A DNA stretch of 64,000 bases from Lineus longissimus (taxonomy: Eukaryota; Nemertea; Pilidiophora; Heteronemertea; Lineidae): NCBI RefSeq assembly GCF_910592395.1, contig NC_088310.1, positions 28,289,491-28,353,490 of the forward strand, given 5' to 3'. Below the pieces are notes generated by a model that was given only the letters and a program-made list of their open reading frames with translations, had not been told where the DNA came from and did not search any database. Of this stretch, positions 28,001 to 37,919 are shown piece after piece. Made by a program: the position numbers and the translations under genes. Position 1 is the first letter of the stretch. The number at the start of each line of letters is the position of its first letter.

Positions 28001-31000
28001 TCAATACTATTTTAATCATCATCAAATCAAATATTTGTCATTGTATTCCAATCTAAAACCAATGCTTTGGTTGACTGATTTAATCACACTCCCAAAGAAA
28101 AGTACAATTAGGTACTACCACTAATTGCAGACAATAGTTATTGGAGTGATTGACAGCTGACATTGGACAAGTATCAGAAAGGGTCCTGTGCATGTATGAC
28201 ATAAGAACTCACTGGCAGTTTGAACTGGTTTGCATTGCTTCACATGCATTGGACAAGGAAAGTCACCACAGTTCTCTGCTTAGCTATTTCCCTTTATTTC
28301 AAATCATGCAGCTTGTTTCTTAGAAAAGTTTTTAGATTTGGTAAAGTATCATAAATTTTAGGTTTGTATACTACAGTTAGTCTTCAGAAAAGCAGAGAAG
28401 CAGTGGTTTCGATGGTTTCTGATCAGAGAATTTTGGCTGTGGGTCAGGACACCAAGTTTTAATCTCATGATCAGTGTGAGCAGACCATGTGTCTTTGAGA
28501 GAACTGATCACACACAATTCCCAACCTACTCATCAGCCAATTTCACAAGGCTTCAGTCTGTTTTGGTATCAGCGAGATTTGGTTTATAGGTGTTTCTGTG
28601 TCCTATTCAAAACTCATTTGTGCTGACTGACTCATTTGTTTTGCTTTCACAAGGCTTCAGTCCGTTTTGGTATCAGCGAGATTTGGTTTATAGGTGTTTA
28701 TGTGTCCTATTCAAAACTCATTTGTTCTGACTGACTCATTTGTTTTGCTTTCACAAGGCTTCAGTCCGTTCTGGTATCAGCGAGATTTGGTTTATAGGTG
28801 TTTATGTGTCCTATTCAAAACTCATTTGTTCTGATTGACTCATTTGCTTTGCTAGTGTCAAGATGGTTCATTTTTAAATGTTTTACACAAAAATCATTCG
28901 TTTGGCTCCACTATCCCGACTGTGGTGTAGCACCCAACTGTAACTGGCATGAATAGGGAATACGCTGGTTATGGATGTCAGATCGTGGTTCCCTGACTTT
29001 TGCAAACACGTTCACTGGGCGTAACCCACGCGGCGACACCAAGGACCGCTGGCTGATCTATTGATATGTTCGCAGCAGGGTGTCAAAGTCGGAGAGACGA
29101 AGAGCCACTCGTCTCTTGTAGGGGGTTCATTTGGAAGCGTTTGCATTTGTTAGCCTATTAAACACGGGATTTTAATCCTTCAGTCTCGAGTTTGGTGGAG
29201 AAAACTAATCTTACATAAGTCCCAAAACAATATCATATGTCTTTATGGCAATATTTATTATTGGGACCCAGTACAGTGCCGTTCTATCCAATATTTTTGA
29301 GGTTGTTGGAGAGACTTCTTGTTTAAACAGTACCATTCTGCCCCCTCTAAGGCATAACAATGGTACCTTATAAACACAAGATTTTAATCCTTGTCTCGGG
29401 CATCTTTGAGAGAACTGATCACACACAATTCCCAATCTACTCGTCAGCTAGCTGACAGATTACCTGGGTCGAACGTGTTGCTGAGATGTTTTTGAAGAGA
29501 TATTTGTGGCTGTTGGAGAGACTTCTTGTTTAAACAGTACCATTCTGCCCCCTCTAAGGCATACATTGGTAACTGATATAATGACTGCGAAGAGATTGCA
29601 GGTTGAACACAAGTTAATAGCATACGCATTCCTGAAAAGTCCTTTCACAAGGATTCAGTCTGTTTTGGTATCAGCGAGATTTGGTTTATAGTTGTATCAA
29701 ATGTGTCCTATTCAAAACTCATTTGTTCTGACCGACTCATTTGTTTTGCTTTCACAAGGCTTCAGTCCGTTTTGGTATCAGCGAGATTTGGTTTATAGGT
29801 GTTTATGTGTCCTATTCAAAACTCATTTGTTCTGACTGACTCATTTGTTTTGCTTTCACAAGGATTCAGTCCGTTTTGGTATCAGCGAGATTTGGTTTAT
29901 AGGTGTGTCCTATTCAAAACTCATTTGTTCTGACCGACTCATTTGTTTTGCTTTCACAAGGCTTCAGTCCGTTTTGGTATCAGCGAGATTTGGTTTATAG
30001 GTGTTTATGTGTCCTATTCAAAACTCATTTGTTCTGACTGACTCATTTGTTTTGCTTTCACAAGGCTTCAGTCCGTTTTGGTATCAGCGAGATTTGGTTT
30101 ATAGGTGTTTCTGTGTCCTATTCAAAACTCATTTGTTCTGACCGACTCATTTGTTTTGCTTTCACAAGGCTTCAGTCCGTTTTGGTATCAGCGAGATTTG
30201 GTTTATCGTTGTATTAAATGTGTCCTATTCAAAACTCATTTGTTCTTACTGACTCATTTGCTTTGCTTTCACAAGGCTTCAGTCCGTTTTGGTATCAGCG
30301 AGATCTGGTTTATATAGGTGTTTATGTGTCCTATTCAAAACTCATTTGTTCTGACTGACTCATTTGCTTTGCTTTCACAAGGCTTTAGTCCGTTCTGGTA
30401 TCAGCGAGATCTGGTTTATATAGGTGTTTATGTGTCCTATTCAAAACTCATTTGTTCTGACTGACTCATTTGCTTTGCTTTCACAAGGCTTCAGTCCGTT
30501 CTGGTATCAGCGAGATCTGGTTTATATAGGTGTTTATGTGTCCTATTCAAAACTCATTTGTTCTGACTGACTCATTTGCTTTGCTTGTGTCAAGATGGTT
30601 CATTTTTAAATGTTTTACACAAAAATCATTCGTTTGGCTCCACTATCCCGACTGTGGTGTAGCACCCGACTATAACTGGCATGAATAGGGAATACGCTGG
30701 TTATGGATGTCAGATCGTGGTTCCCTGACTTCTGCAAACACGTTCACTGGGCGTAACCCACGCGGCGACACCAAGGACCGCTGGCTGATCTATTGATATG
30801 TTCGCAGCAGGGTGTCAAAGTCGGAGAGACGAAGAGCCACTCGTCTCTTGTAGGGGGTTCATTTGGAAGCGTTTGCATTTGTTAGCCTATTAAACACGGG
30901 ATTTTAATCCTTCAGTCTCGAGTTTGGTGGAGAAAACTAATCTTACATAAGTCCCAAAACAATATCATATGTCTTTATGGCAATATTTATTATTGGGACC

Positions 31001-34000
31001 CAGTACAGTGCCGTTCTATCCAATATTTTTGAGGTTGTTGGAGAGACTTCTTGTTTAAACAGTACCATTCTGCCCCCTCTAAGGCATAACAATGGTACCT
31101 TATAAACACAAGATTTTAATCCTTGTCTCGGGCATCTTTGAGAGAACTGATCACACACAATTCCCAATCTACTCGTCAGCTAGCTGACAGATTACCTGGG
31201 TCGAACGTGTTGCTGAGATGTTTTTGAAGAGATATTTGTGGCTGTTGGAGAGACTTCTTGTTTAAACAGTACCATTCTGCCCCCTCTAAGGCATACATTG
31301 GTAACTGATATAATGACTGCGAAGAGATTGCAGGTTGAACACAAGTTAATAGCATACGCATTCCTGAAAAGTCCTTTCACAAGGATTCAGTCTGTTTTGG
31401 TATCAGCGAGATTTGGTTTATAGTTGTATCAAATGTGTCCTATTCAAAACTCATTTGTTCTGACCGACTCATTTGTTTTGCTTTCACAAGGCTTCAGTCC
31501 GTTTTGGTATCAGCGAGATTTGGTTTATAGGTGTTTATGTGTCCTATTCAAAACTCATTTGTTCTGACTGACTCATTTGTTTTGCTTTCACAAGGATTCA
31601 GTCCGTTTTGGTATCAGCGAGATTTGGTTTATAGGTGTGTCCTATTCAAAACTCATTTGTTCTGACCGACTCATTTGTTTTGCTTTCACAAGGCTTCAGT
31701 CCGTTTTGGTATCAGCGAGATTTGGTTTATAGGTGTTTATGTGTCCTATTCAAAACTCATTTGTTCTGACTGACTCATTTGTTTTGCTTTCACAAGGCTT
31801 CAGTTCGTTTTGGTATCAGCGAGATTTGGTTTATAGGTGTTTCTGTGTCCTATTCAAAACTCATTTGTTCTGACCGACTCATTTGTTTTGCTTTCACAAG
31901 GCTTCAGTCCGTTTTGGTATCAGCGAGATTTGGTTTATCGTTGTATTAAATGTGTCCTATTCAAAACTCATTTGTTCTTACTGACTCATTTGCTTTGCTT
32001 TCACAAGGCTTCAGTCCGTTTTGGTATCAGCGAGATCTGGTTTATATAGGTGTTTATGTGTCCTATTCAAAACTCATTTGTTCTGACTGACTCATTTGCT
32101 TTGCTTTCACAAGGCTTTAGTCCGTTCTGGTATCAGCGAGATCTGGTTTATATAGGTGTTTATGTGTCCTATTCAAAACTCATTTGTTCTGACTGACTCA
32201 TTTGCTTTGCTTTCACAAGGCTTCAGTCCGTTCTGGTATCAGCGAGATCTGGTTTATATAGGTGTTTATGTGTCCTATTCAAAACTCATTTGTTCTGACT
32301 GACTCATTTGCTTTGCTTGTGTCAAGATGGTTCATTTTTAAATGTTTTACACAAAAATCATTCGTTTGGCTCCACTATCCCGACTGTGGTGTAGCACCCG
32401 ACTATAACTGGCATGAATAGGGAATACGCTGGTTATGGATGTCAGATCGTGGTTCCCTGACTTCTGCAAACACGTTCACTGGGCGTAACCCACGCGGCGA
32501 CACCAAGGACCGCTGGCTGATCTATTGATATGTTCGCAGCAGGGTGTCAAAGTCGGAGAGACGAAGAGCCACTCGTCTCTTGTAGGGGGTTCATTTGGAA
32601 GTGTTTGCATTTGTTAGCCTATTGAACACGGGATTTTAATCCTTCAGTCTCGAGTTTGGCGGAGAAAACTAATCTTACATAAGTCCCAAAACAATATCAT
32701 ATGTCTTTATGACAATATTTATTATTGGGACCCAGTACAGTGCCGTTCTAATCCAATATTCTTGAGGTTGTTGGAGAGACTTCTTGTCTAAACAGTGCCA
32801 TTCTGCCCCCTCTAAGGCATAACAATGGTACCTTATAAACACAAGATTTTAATCCTTGTCTCGGGCGTCTTTGAGAGATCTGATCACACACAATTCCCAA
32901 TATACTCGTCAGCCAGCTGACAGATTACCTGGGTCGAACGTGTTGCTGAGATGTTTTTGAAGAGATACTTGTGGCTATTGGAGAAACCTCTTGTATAAAC
33001 AGTACCATTCTGCCACCTCTAAGGCAAAACAATGGTAACTTTATTCAATGAATTTGATATGAAATCCTTGAGTCTCCCCCTGTGGCCAAAGGAGATGCAT
33101 GAATAAGAGTCAAAGACTTACCAGTGCAATACGTAGCCGAGGTGAATTTTTCCCCAATCTTCAGCCTGTCTACTGTCCCCATGAGATGAAAGTCATCGAG
33201 GCGAAACATCATCAGCCTGCCTCCCTGGGTAATCACAGCCACAAATCCTGGAACACCACTGTCAAATTTCCCCGAGCCATCACACTGGTTTAAGCTATCT
33301 GTCATAATCTCCTCCTCCTCAGGACTACCTATCAAATCTATAGGGAGCATATAGGTGGATATCACAGCGTCATCAAGGTTTTCAACACTAAAATGTCTAC
33401 ACGGTTCCTCACTTATCGTCACAATGTCCTTGTCGTACTTGACCTTATACAGCAACAGACAACCACCAGATACTGCCTCATTCGCCGCATCATTCTTAGA
33501 TTCATCTGACTGTAGTGACCCTTCACTTCCTAACACTCCATTACTCAGTTTCTCTCCGTCAATTAACGGTGAATTTTCCAAATCTAAGTCAGCCTTGTCA
33601 TTGCTGTTCAGTTGTACAGGTTCATCCTCCTCAATTTCACTGTCAAATTTGGGAGATATCACAACTAATAAATGGTTCTTGTCAATAGTGGGGGTGACGC
33701 TGCTGACTACATATTCTTCTTTTCTGTAAGGTTCCGGCACTTCTATGCACTGGACTAGTCGATTCCTGCCAGGCGACACCCGTGTCTGTAAATTATCACT
33801 GTCAATATTAGTCTTAGTTTCCTTGACAGACAATTCCATTTTAGGGGTGGTTTCAACTTTGATGGAACTTGTTGTGCCGTCTAGCGTCATCTTATTTCCA
33901 TTTGACCCAGGAGGGGGCGTCACTGCAACAATCTCCACATCAGAATCATAGTCCATTTCTACCATTTGTATATAATCCTGCAGAGGTAAAATCGTCTGTT

Positions 34001-37000
34001 CCTTGGTGATTTTTTTCTCAGTTTCTTTAAGTTTCTGTTCCTTTGCGACTTTCTGACTGATGTCGTGTACGAGTATGTAGGGTATGAAGGGATTGTGCTC
34101 CAAATCACTATGTGAGTTGTGTGAATGAGAACTCTCACTGGGGATGATCTCCATGCTACTGTCTGTACTAATTGCCTCGTTAACCTGGTTCATTAACTGC
34201 ACCTCTTTGCTTTCAGTACATCGGTAGCCCCAGTTGAGAAGTAGAGGTGTCCGCCTGATTGAAACTCCACTAACTAAACTCGGGATAGGTTTCTCTGGAG
34301 CTGCACTAGCTGTATTCTGTGGGGGACCAGCAGCACACATCGAGGACACCTGGATATCACAAGAAGGTCGCGATCTTTTCACTGGACCGGTAAGTTTGCA
34401 CGACTTGTTGATGTCGCCATTATGAAGAGGGATCTCTAACATTGGGGGGTCCGAGACAGACTTTGATTGTGACTCTTCATCAGTAGCACCACTGCTCGCA
34501 TAATCCTCGCTTGTGTTACCACTTTTGCTGCAAAACAAGATCCATGATTTAGTTTCATAAAATATAATGGTCGGACATGACAACTGACAACAATTAAATC
34601 GGGTCATTCAGCCAAGCAAGAGAGGTAATTAAAATCTCTTGATATAGACCGAGTGATTGACTGTTTTTCCTTGTGTATCACGTGCAAGAATTTAAAGAGG
34701 TGAGGGACTACACACATTCAAAATTGTGCGGCAATGTAGAAAAACACTATAAACAAGGTGACCTCAGGTAGCTGAGAAGAAGTCAGACTTTATGACGCCC
34801 TGAAAGTGATTTCAAATTCACATGAGACAAAGTAATCAGGCATACCTGTCGCTATCCTCTTGCCAAGCATTCTTCACATTCTTCTTGATCAGCTGGGTGT
34901 CATCAAACTGGGCCAGTTGGGTGCCAGTTTTCAATGCAATCAATGGATCACAGGGGTCGATGTAGAACACAGCATGTTTCTGAAAAATGTAAAGTATGAG
35001 GTTCCGGTACAATACTGGGACAATAATAAAGGGTTCACCAATGTTGTCTGTCCTAGAGTCAGAGTCCTGTAACATTGAAACTATCATCAAATTAGGTTAT
35101 GCTCATTCCCCTTGGTATACCGAATACCAATTACCTTGGTTTGGATATCATAGTTCTAATGTCAGCCTGAGGTCTCACTCCATCTCCCACTGTCTGGTCT
35201 AGATATCCAAAGTTTTCCCGCTAGGCTTTTCTGCACTGGACATCAAACAAATCTTGGACAAAACATTGCCAAGAATGCAATACTGACAGGTATGAAATGT
35301 TTACCTTAATCTGCCTGGCTACGTCCCACACGACAACGCCACCATTTAGAGTAGAGGTACATATATAATCATCACAAGATGTCGTGCTGACAGCTTCCAC
35401 TTTTTCACTCTTTTTGCCATGGAGAGATGCAGGTTCTGTCGCATAGGTCACTGAAAATACAGCCAGATATGTCAGTTAGACGACTGCAGATGAGTGAGTG
35501 TCATGGTCAGTGAAACTTCAGTTTTGAGATTTCATGAATTCTAACCATTTTCAGAAAACTGGTAACCGTCTCAAAAGGTTCCACCATTGCAGTAGCCTGA
35601 AGGCCGAGTGTATGCTATGATTTCTCTATCTGGCCAGTGACATTCCACTAGGATATGAGAGGACAGTGTGCTCAGGTTCAACTTACATGCAAGCGGCACA
35701 TTCTGTGTGTATTCTCCCTTGACAAAAGGACAGGACGGGGAATGCCTCTCGTGCTCTGACCATGGCTCATCAGTAGGCTCCCAACAAACTAAACAGACAT
35801 TACAGGTGAAGCACATCGCTCGGTCATCTCCTGTGGCATTCGGCTGGTGATAGAAGCCAGCCTGAGCCATTGGATCTGGTAATGCCCATCTGAAACAGAA
35901 ATCAAAGTAGGAATCACAGCTAGGCTGTTTTGCAAAGATTCAAAGTCAGACATGACTTGGTCAATGTTCTCTCACAGAGCTTCTCCCTATTATTTGGGTG
36001 GTAACATCAATGAACTGTTTAAAAAGATCTCAGAAACAACTTTTATGTGCATAGTATTCTTTCAAATGCAAGTTTCGAGCATAGCCTTTAAATGAATGTA
36101 TTTTGTCACTTGTTAATTGTCATCACTGCACTTGATTGACATCCATGAATATCCAGATTCTTACTTGTAGTTCATGTGAGGCCACTTGGTGAATGTTTCC
36201 CTCCTGGCTGCCTCCGAGTACATCAGAGTCCTATCAACTGGTCCTGAACCAACATCAGACAAGTCAGGACGCGTGCCGGGTAAGAGGTATGAGAGTCGAT
36301 CATAGATTGCTGCAGCGACTGGTAAGGCAGGCGTTGGGATGTGATGCTGCTTCAACTCAACCATCAAGTTACTGAACACTGACTTTAGAGTACAGTGAGG
36401 AAGTTTCATACAGACTGTCGCCCACTGAAATTTATGAAAAATAGATGTTATACGAGTGTTCTGAACACCAAGACACTCAAACCAACCACGGAGTTGAAGA
36501 CTTCGTAACTTAGATCTATCAAACACCGCTTTCTTCCAGCAGAGATAGAACTCAGAACTTACACATCTACTTCATCTCCAGATAACATATCCAAGATTTT
36601 GCACTGGCCTTTTCAATGCCACTCGCTGACAAAACTATAAAGAGTCAAATGCTTGTTTGCACTGAATGATAAGGTGTGCTGTTCTTGAGCTTTTTGACAA
36701 AGAAACTGATCTTCTCATGCCTACCTTGGCAGTTTTATGATTTCCCTTTGTTGCCTCTTGGATGGCCGCCGTTTGTTTTTCAAGTTCCTTCAGCACATCT
36801 TCCACAAAGTCAACACCTGGCAGATCCACACTCATGAGAAGTTTGAACAAATGACTTGCCTAAAAAGTGATTAGAACATTCTCTAAGACACAATCATGAC
36901 AATGGTTTTATGATTTATATTTTAACATTTACTCTGTAACTTTCAATTCCAGGGCACAGCTATCAACCAAGATCTAAAATAAATGGTTTGAAACAAGCTT

Positions 37001-37919
37001 GCTTTCTGATGCAACATTCCACTTGACTTACATCCTGCAGTGGCAGTTCTACTCTGACCAGATCCTCTGCCTTTTTCACTGGGGTCTGGAGCATGGTGTC
37101 CAACAGGAGGACTCCATTCAGATCTCGTCTCACACCAACAGCCACACCATCTGTAAAGAACACCTTGTCCCGACCAGGAAGATAAGTACATCGGAGATTT
37201 TCTGTTGGACATGCTGCAACATAAAAAAAGAGTTAATCAATCTAGTAGTCAAATGACTTTTGAATTCACAAACATTTTATTGACTGAATATATACAGAAC
37301 TGCATGAAACAATCAGCCTCTGGCTCTGCAACTGACATCATCACTGAAGCATTGCATTTGTGACAATCTGTTCGAAATTTCTAATGTCTTCCCATCACTG
37401 ATGCTGACAAGACGATAACACACACCAATGATGAGGTAAATGAGTGCAGCTCAGTATCTCCAGCATGGACGAGCGTCATGCACAGGGCGGGGATGGCATG
37501 TTATGTTGTCACGACACAGGAATGTATGCAAGGATTTCGATGTATTGTTGCGATTAATGGAGACAATCACCACAACATCAGGTAGGCCCACAATGATGTG
37601 TGCATCATCACAAGCATGACAAATATGTAAACAAAATGGAGGGAGGAACATTTTTCTTCTTCCTCGTTTTCTTGACTTAGGCCTACTTTGAGTTTACTTT
37701 AGTGTTTACATAAAGCACACCTGAAACATCGGATTTTTGCAGCACTGATCCGGAGGTGACATCTATAACTTTCACTGCAGGTTCTTTGGTTGTTACTATA
37801 ACGTTATTCAGCGTCGAATGGTACGTGACGCCAGTAGCTGACTCTCCGATGGATAAACACCCATCCTCTGCGATGAACCATTCCGCAGAGCCAGCCATCT
37901 TTGATTTCACCTCACTCAA
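3465..37919 (-). CDS. BIRC6: BIRC6 (BRUCE/Apollon), giant BIR-domain E2/E3 ubiquitin ligase, complete gene
   Basis: BIRC6 is a very large inhibitor-of-apoptosis protein. It binds caspases and their antagonists through a BIR domain and transfers ubiquitin with its own C-terminal UBC domain, acting as a chimeric E2/E3. About 50 minus-strand exons were traced; together they give roughly 5,000 residues (human about 4,860). The deduced protein follows the human one along its whole length: N-terminal beta-propeller-like part, BIR (exon 35687-35889), armadillo-like helical middle, a galactose-binding-like segment, and UBC (exons 6186-6347 and 4882-5148). Two in-frame starts are possible: ATG at 37919 gives [15 protein letters not shown], and ATG at 37898 gives MAGSAEWF. 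The second lies in a YY1-like AAGATGGC context and resembles vertebrate starts better. The largest intron (27601-33121) is filled with tandem repeats. The gene is head-to-head with TBCB. No frameshift or premature stop was found in the exons examined. Confidence 0.96.
4499..4633 (-). CDS. BIRC6: BIRC6 exon 49: C-terminal helix after UBC
   Basis: 135 bp, 45 codons, phase 0. Encodes [36 protein letters not shown] and ISHNCLALK. This matches the helical segment after the UBC domain of vertebrate BIRC6, which contains the same SSDKR-x-GRT block. Acceptor TTTGCAG, donor AAG then GTGAG. Confidence 0.93.
4882..5148 (-). CDS. BIRC6: BIRC6 exon 48: UBC domain with catalytic cysteine
   Basis: 267 bp, phase 0, 89 codons. 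Opens with [11 protein letters not shown]; the Cys at codon 2 (bases 5143-5145) is the expected ubiquitin-thioester residue. Continues [43 protein letters not shown] and [17 protein letters not shown]. Almost identical to vertebrate BIRC6. Its 3' splice acceptor (TCCTTTAG) is the first unit of a 12-unit tandem array of near-identical acceptors. Confidence 0.95.
5147..5745. repeat. 50-bp minisatellite made of 3' splice-acceptor copies
   Basis: Twelve head-to-tail 50-bp units, read on minus, in the intron between the two UBC exons. The unit nearest the exon holds the real acceptor (CTTTAG then GTTTGTCTG). The other eleven carry TTCTAAT (branch-point-like), a pyrimidine run and GTCCTTCAG then GTTTTGCTC. 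Units differ by a few bases: ACAGAAACGG versus ACAGTAACGG, and AGAAGAGTAG versus AGAAGTGTAG. Confidence 0.95.
6065..6107. repeat. Detached partial copy of the 50-bp unit
   Basis: A 34-base match to the minisatellite unit (AACTATTAGAAGAGTAG, then AGCAAAACCTGA) lies about 330 bp from the main array in the same intron. It also carries CAG then GTTTTGCTC on minus. It may mark the older extent of the array or a seed copy. Confidence 0.75.
6186..6347 (-). CDS. BIRC6: BIRC6 exon 47: first half of the UBC fold
   Basis: 162 bp, phase 0 on both sides, 54 codons. Reads [20 protein letters not shown], then [20 protein letters not shown] and [12 protein letters not shown]. This is the E2 fold with the HPN-like segment (here [10 protein letters not shown]), directly before the catalytic cysteine. 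The donor is AAG then GTAAG. The catalytic residue itself lies in the next exon, across the intron that contains the 50-bp tandem array. Confidence 0.95.
7012..8552 (-). CDS. BIRC6: BIRC6 exons 43-46, preceding the UBC domain
   Basis: Exons 8552-8366, 8216-8030, 7715-7573 and 7337-7012. The first gives VLASYIN and ends SYLRNDS, joining to [20 protein letters not shown]. The last contains [16 protein letters not shown] and ends [36 protein letters not shown], which leads into the UBC core. Phases at these joins close properly: an exon ending in one base G plus AT rebuilds Asp, and two bases AA plus A rebuild Lys. Confidence 0.9.
8919..22980 (-). CDS. BIRC6: BIRC6 exons 17-42 (helical-repeat core)
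   Basis: Approximate exons: 22980-22192, 21861-21718, 21553-21145, 20929-20702, 20495-20312, 20162-19634, 19380-19065, 18880-18499, 18307-18181, 18023-17807, 17618-16874, 16531-16350, 16045-15843, 15600-15325, 15075-14486, 14367-13857, 13643-13309, 13148-12906, 12024-11900, 11631-11542, 11293-11132, 10999-10840, 10598-10346, 9865-9659, 9507-9290 and 9108-8919. Landmarks: [108 protein letters not shown] and [20 protein letters not shown], all matched in vertebrate BIRC6. The exon at 20162-19634 is acidic and weakly conserved. Edges are accurate to a few bases. Confidence 0.82.
10025..10082. repeat. 29-bp direct duplication in a BIRC6 intron
   Basis: Two perfect adjacent copies of AACTATCCTTGCCCAGATGT plus TACATGAA, period 29, in the intron between exons at 9865 and 10346. 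No other feature is associated with it. Confidence 0.85.
23183..24268 (-). CDS. BIRC6: BIRC6 exon 16: coiled coil and galactose-binding-like segment
   Basis: About 1.09 kb. It begins [18 protein letters not shown] and contains [21 protein letters not shown] Gln-rich coiled coil ([20 protein letters not shown]) follows, then [19 protein letters not shown], a block nearly identical to vertebrates. After that comes [19 protein letters not shown] with [18 protein letters not shown], the start of a discoidin/galactose-binding-like fold. It ends PPPVCRYLK before GTGAG. Confidence 0.88.
24506..27600 (-). CDS. BIRC6: BIRC6 exons 9-15
   Basis: Approximate exons: 27600-27411, 27104-26884, 26640-26110, 25909-25688, 25402-25230, 25046-24922 and 24759-24506. 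Strong identities with vertebrate BIRC6: [19 protein letters not shown] with HPQH and TQHTRTW in the second, [18 protein letters not shown] in the fourth, and [19 protein letters not shown] in the last. Exon edges are placed by GT/AG signals and are accurate to a few bases. Confidence 0.85.
27826..28075. repeat. Two diverged ~131-bp tandem copies, possibly a decayed MITE
   Basis: The words GTGTCCACTAA, GGTTTCTCTGATCAATA and CATCATCAAATCAAA recur at a spacing of about 131 bp (27844 and 27975). Phrases such as AATAGAGAGGTTGTCC and AGAGGTGTCCACTAA resemble the inner part of pogo/Tigger-type MITEs of animals. Terminal inverted repeats are not clear, so the family assignment is an inference. Confidence 0.55.
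28541..28855. repeat. ~104-bp tandem repeat array, first block (3 units)
   Basis: Three units starting TTCACAAGGCTTCAGTC, containing GGTATCAGCGAGATTTGG and TCCTATTCAAAACTCATTTG. They form the left edge of the higher-order repeat. Confidence 0.92.
29643..30588. repeat. ~104-bp tandem repeat array, second block (about 9 units)
   Basis: The same unit as at 28541. Some units lack part of the GTTTATGTG stretch or have TTGTATCAAATG or TTGTATTAAATG in its place, giving lengths of about 95-106 bp. The last three units share GAGATCTGGTTTATATAGG and so form a subfamily. Confidence 0.92.
31375..32320. repeat. ~104-bp tandem repeat array, third block (about 9 units)
   Basis: A near-exact copy of the block at 29643-30588, with the same order of variant units. 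Order conservation shows that the whole 1.73-kb unit was duplicated, not the short units independently. Confidence 0.92.
33122..34527 (-). CDS. BIRC6: BIRC6 exon 8: long, acidic, low-complexity linker exon
   Basis: A single open exon of about 1.4 kb, long for this gene. It is rich in Ser, Asp and Glu and poorly conserved at first. Conserved blocks appear later: [37 protein letters not shown] and [19 protein letters not shown]. These match the beta-propeller-like region between the BIR and the central part of vertebrate BIRC6. The donor (CACTG then GTAAG) opens the 5.5-kb repeat-filled intron. Two small exons upstream (35450-35306 with [17 protein letters not shown], and 34980-34848) join it to the BIR. 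Confidence 0.88.
35687..35889 (-). CDS. BIRC6: BIRC6 exon 5: BIR zinc-binding domain
   Basis: Encodes roughly residues 252-319: [12 protein letters not shown], then [36 protein letters not shown]. The zinc ligands of a BIR domain (Cys-x2-Cys, then His-x6-Cys in EHERHSPSC) are all present, so the fold should be intact. In this family the BIR recognises caspases and IAP antagonists. The exon is bounded by TTTCAG and GTAAG and follows directly from the R-R-E-T-F-T-K-W-P strand in the previous exon. Confidence 0.95.
36165..37919 (-). CDS. BIRC6: BIRC6 coding exons 1-4 (N-terminal region)
   Basis: Exons 37919-37721, 37213-37032, 36859-36725 and 36424-36165. Exon 1 carries [19 protein letters not shown]; exon 2 carries the conserved [17 protein letters not shown]. 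Exon 4 carries [16 protein letters not shown] and ends in [14 protein letters not shown], the first strand of the BIR fold. All introns have GT..AG ends, and exon 4 passes two bases to the BIR exon, rebuilding K-W-A. This matches the order in vertebrate BIRC6, where the BIR also begins around residue 250. Confidence 0.9.

Larger units (their letters stand above)
28490..33050. repeat. 1,732-bp higher-order tandem repeat in BIRC6 intron 8
   Basis: About two and a half copies of a composite unit. Each unit has a non-repetitive cap of roughly 0.8 kb and an array of roughly 0.94 kb made of ~104-bp repeats. Equivalent points lie at 28861, 30593 and 32325, and at 29211 and 30943, a spacing of 1,731-1,732 bp. 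Copies one and two of the central part are almost identical (few differences seen, for example GTCCG versus GTTCG in one subrepeat near 31803). The third cap is more diverged. Within the cap, a segment of about 55 bp (TTGGAGAGACTTCTTGTTTA and on) occurs twice, about 214 bp apart. No coding domain or transposase was recognised. Confidence 0.93.

Noticed and set aside
28850-29200. Helitron, SINE or ribozyme identity for the repeat cap
   Set aside because: I looked for a hammerhead core, tRNA-like A/B boxes and CTRR ends and found none convincing; only the hairpin and repeat structure are reported.
29211-31423. Identical small frames duplicated at 1,732-bp spacing, looking like paralogous genes
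   Set aside because: They lie in the duplicated repeat cap inside a BIRC6 intron, are about 60-75 codons, and have no domain; they are copies of the repeat.
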